The notes under the pieces were generated by a model, which ran no database searches, was not told the origin of the DNA, and saw only the letters and a list, made by a program, of their open reading frames with translations. From Alphaproteobacteria bacterium (GTDB taxonomy: Bacteria; Pseudomonadota; Alphaproteobacteria; Rhizobiales; Aestuariivirgaceae), in assembly GCA_024640405.1 (NCBI GenBank), contig JAHEFB010000004.1:62001-126000 (forward strand): a stretch of 64,000 nt of DNA. Reading direction: 5' to 3'. Shown in pieces: positions 63,119-64,000 of the stretch. The position numbers and the translations under genes were made by a program. Position 1 is the first letter of the stretch, and each line of letters opens with the position of its first letter.

Positions 63119-64000
63119 TCAAAGCACATCAAAATATTCGCGATGCTCCCAGTCCGTCACTTGCGACAGGAAGCGGGCAATTTCCGCCCGTTTGATTTCG
63201 ATGAGATAATCCACGAACTTGCCGCTGAAACGCTGACGGAACAATTGTGAACGCTCAAGCGCGTTCACCGCATCGATCAAATTGGTCGGCAGCATCGCGG
63301 CTGATTGCTCGTAGGGTGTGTCGGTGACCGGTCCCGGGTCGCGCTCTTCGTCGATACCATCCAGTCCGGCCCAGATCTGCGCCGACAGATGAAGATAGGG
63401 GTTTGCCGCGGATTCCGCGGCACGGTTTTCGACCCGTGTGCCCGGGTTATCCGGCCCGCCAACCGCGCGTACCATGACACCCTTGTTGTCCCTGCCCCAT
63501 GTCGCCCGGTCGGGTGCGAGTTGATAGGACTTGTAACGCTTGTAACCATTGATGGTCGGCGATGCGAAAACGCTTGCCGCCACGGCGTGCGCCAACAAAC
63601 CGGCTGTGTAGTGAAGACCAAGCGGCGACAGAAGTTCGCCGTCCATCTGCGGCATGAACAGATTGTCGCGCGACTTTTTCGACACCAGCGACTGGTGCAC
63701 ATGCCAGCCGGAAGCAAACAGGTTTGCAACCTGAGGCCGGCACATGAAGGTTGCGTGCAGGCCCTGTCGCCGGCAGACCTGCTTGACCATGGACCGAAAC
63801 AGGCTCATGGCGTCTGCTGCCGCCACTGCGCCCATGGGCGCAAAAGTAAACTCGACCTGACTGGGACCGAATTCGCATTCGATGGAGCGCACCGGCAGGT
63901 CCAGAGCCACACACGCCTTGCGCAAAACTTCCGTCACCGGTTCCAGTTCGTCAGCGCGCGCCTCTGTCAGGTATTGGAAGCCTTGCGTCATCAGCGAGAC
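63119..64000 (-). CDS. Glutamine synthetase family protein (C-terminal part, cut by the window)
   Basis: The visible 293 codons are the catalytic portion of a glutamine synthetase-like enzyme. IECEFGPSQVEFTFAP supplies metal-binding residues. GLHATFMCRP, SGWHVHQSL (HxH-type) and the glycine-rich VRAVGGPDNPGTRVENRAAESAANPYLHLSA are the ATP- and glutamate-binding segments. It matches the GlnT/PuuA-like class, which joins an amine to glutamate, rather than the classic GlnA. The reading frame stays open at 64000, so the N-terminal domain lies outside. No amine-catabolism genes are visible, so the substrate is unknown. Confidence 0.85.
   Translation of the reverse strand, partial: VSLMTQGFQYLTEARADELEPVTEVLRKACVALDLPVRSIECEFGPSQVEFTFAPMGAVAAADAMSLFRSMVKQVCRRQGLHATFMCRPQVANLFASGWHVHQSLVSKKSRDNLFMPQMDGELLSPLGLHYTAGLLAHAVAASVFASPTINGYKRYKSYQLAPDRATWGRDNKGVMVRAVGGPDNPGTRVENRAAESAANPYLHLSAQIWAGLDGIDEERDPGPVTDTPYEQSAAMLPTNLIDAVNALERSQLFRQRFSGKFVDYLIEIKRAEIARFLSQVTDWEHREYFDVL

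Overview
The window is a chromosomal stretch of an alphaproteobacterium, most likely a member of the Hyphomicrobiales (Rhizobiales) or a close relative. I infer this from gene content and order, since no rRNA is present. The supporting blocks are ubiA-pmbA-cysQ-DUF4170, ffs-dnaX-ybaB-recR, the CIRCE-controlled groESL operon, a yejABEF-type peptide transporter with two binding proteins, the plant/proteobacterial type of glutamate-cysteine ligase, and a Caulobacter-type cpa/tad pilus locus. Base composition is moderately GC-rich and fairly even. The clear exception is an AT-rich spacer near 53.86-53.94 kb.

Layout. 0-5 kb: a heme c (DUF3365/Tll0287-like) secreted protein and, 4 kb away, a decayed second copy of its promoter and N-terminus. 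These two direct repeats flank a small TetR-controlled acyl-CoA set (PaaK-like ligase, enoyl-CoA hydratase) and a Rossmann-fold protein. 5.2-9.2 kb: a secreted phospholipase A2-like protein, then a minus-strand catabolic operon (enolase-superfamily dehydratase, HIBADH-type dehydrogenase, double-domain RidA protein). 9.2-19.7 kb: housekeeping genes (gshA, rsmE, ubiA, pmbA, cysQ, DUF4170, ribF, HAD hydrolase) plus a TipF-like degenerate EAL protein and two small orphan proteins. 19.7-31.5 kb: groESL, cold-shock gene, rmuC, a distant TadG-like von Willebrand protein, recR/ybaB/dnaX, SRP RNA, nudC, pheA and a membrane-anchored cytochrome c. 31.6-40.2 kb: yejA1-yejA2-yejB-yejE-yejF and a GhrA-type reductase. 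40.2-43.1 kb: NlpC/P60 peptidase with its MarR-type regulator, and an M17 aminopeptidase. 43.3-56.5 kb: the Tad (Flp) pilus locus. 56.6-64 kb: MFS transporter, rhodanese, aminotransferase plus EamA transporter, a PcaD-PcaC fusion, a methyltransferase and the C-terminal part of a glutamine-synthetase family protein that runs off the window.

How the genes work together. The pilus locus is the main system. Flp pilin (flp) is processed by CpaA. It is assembled by the CpaF ATPase with the TadB/TadC platform, exported through the CpaC secretin with CpaB and CpaD, positioned by CpaE, and completed by the TadE/TadF-like pseudopilins and the TPR lipoprotein TadD. A hairpin terminator lies between flp and cpaA, which would allow pilin to be made in excess. 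The yej operon imports oligopeptides or peptide-like compounds.

Unexplained structure. The most interesting non-gene signal is a family of long, imperfectly palindromic repeats (11642-11812 and 44173-44449). They share a core of about 130 bp, and one copy also has 32-bp terminal inverted repeats like those of a MITE. A different composite palindrome lies at 58583-58685. I did not find a CRISPR array, a tRNA, a complete transposase gene or a prophage.
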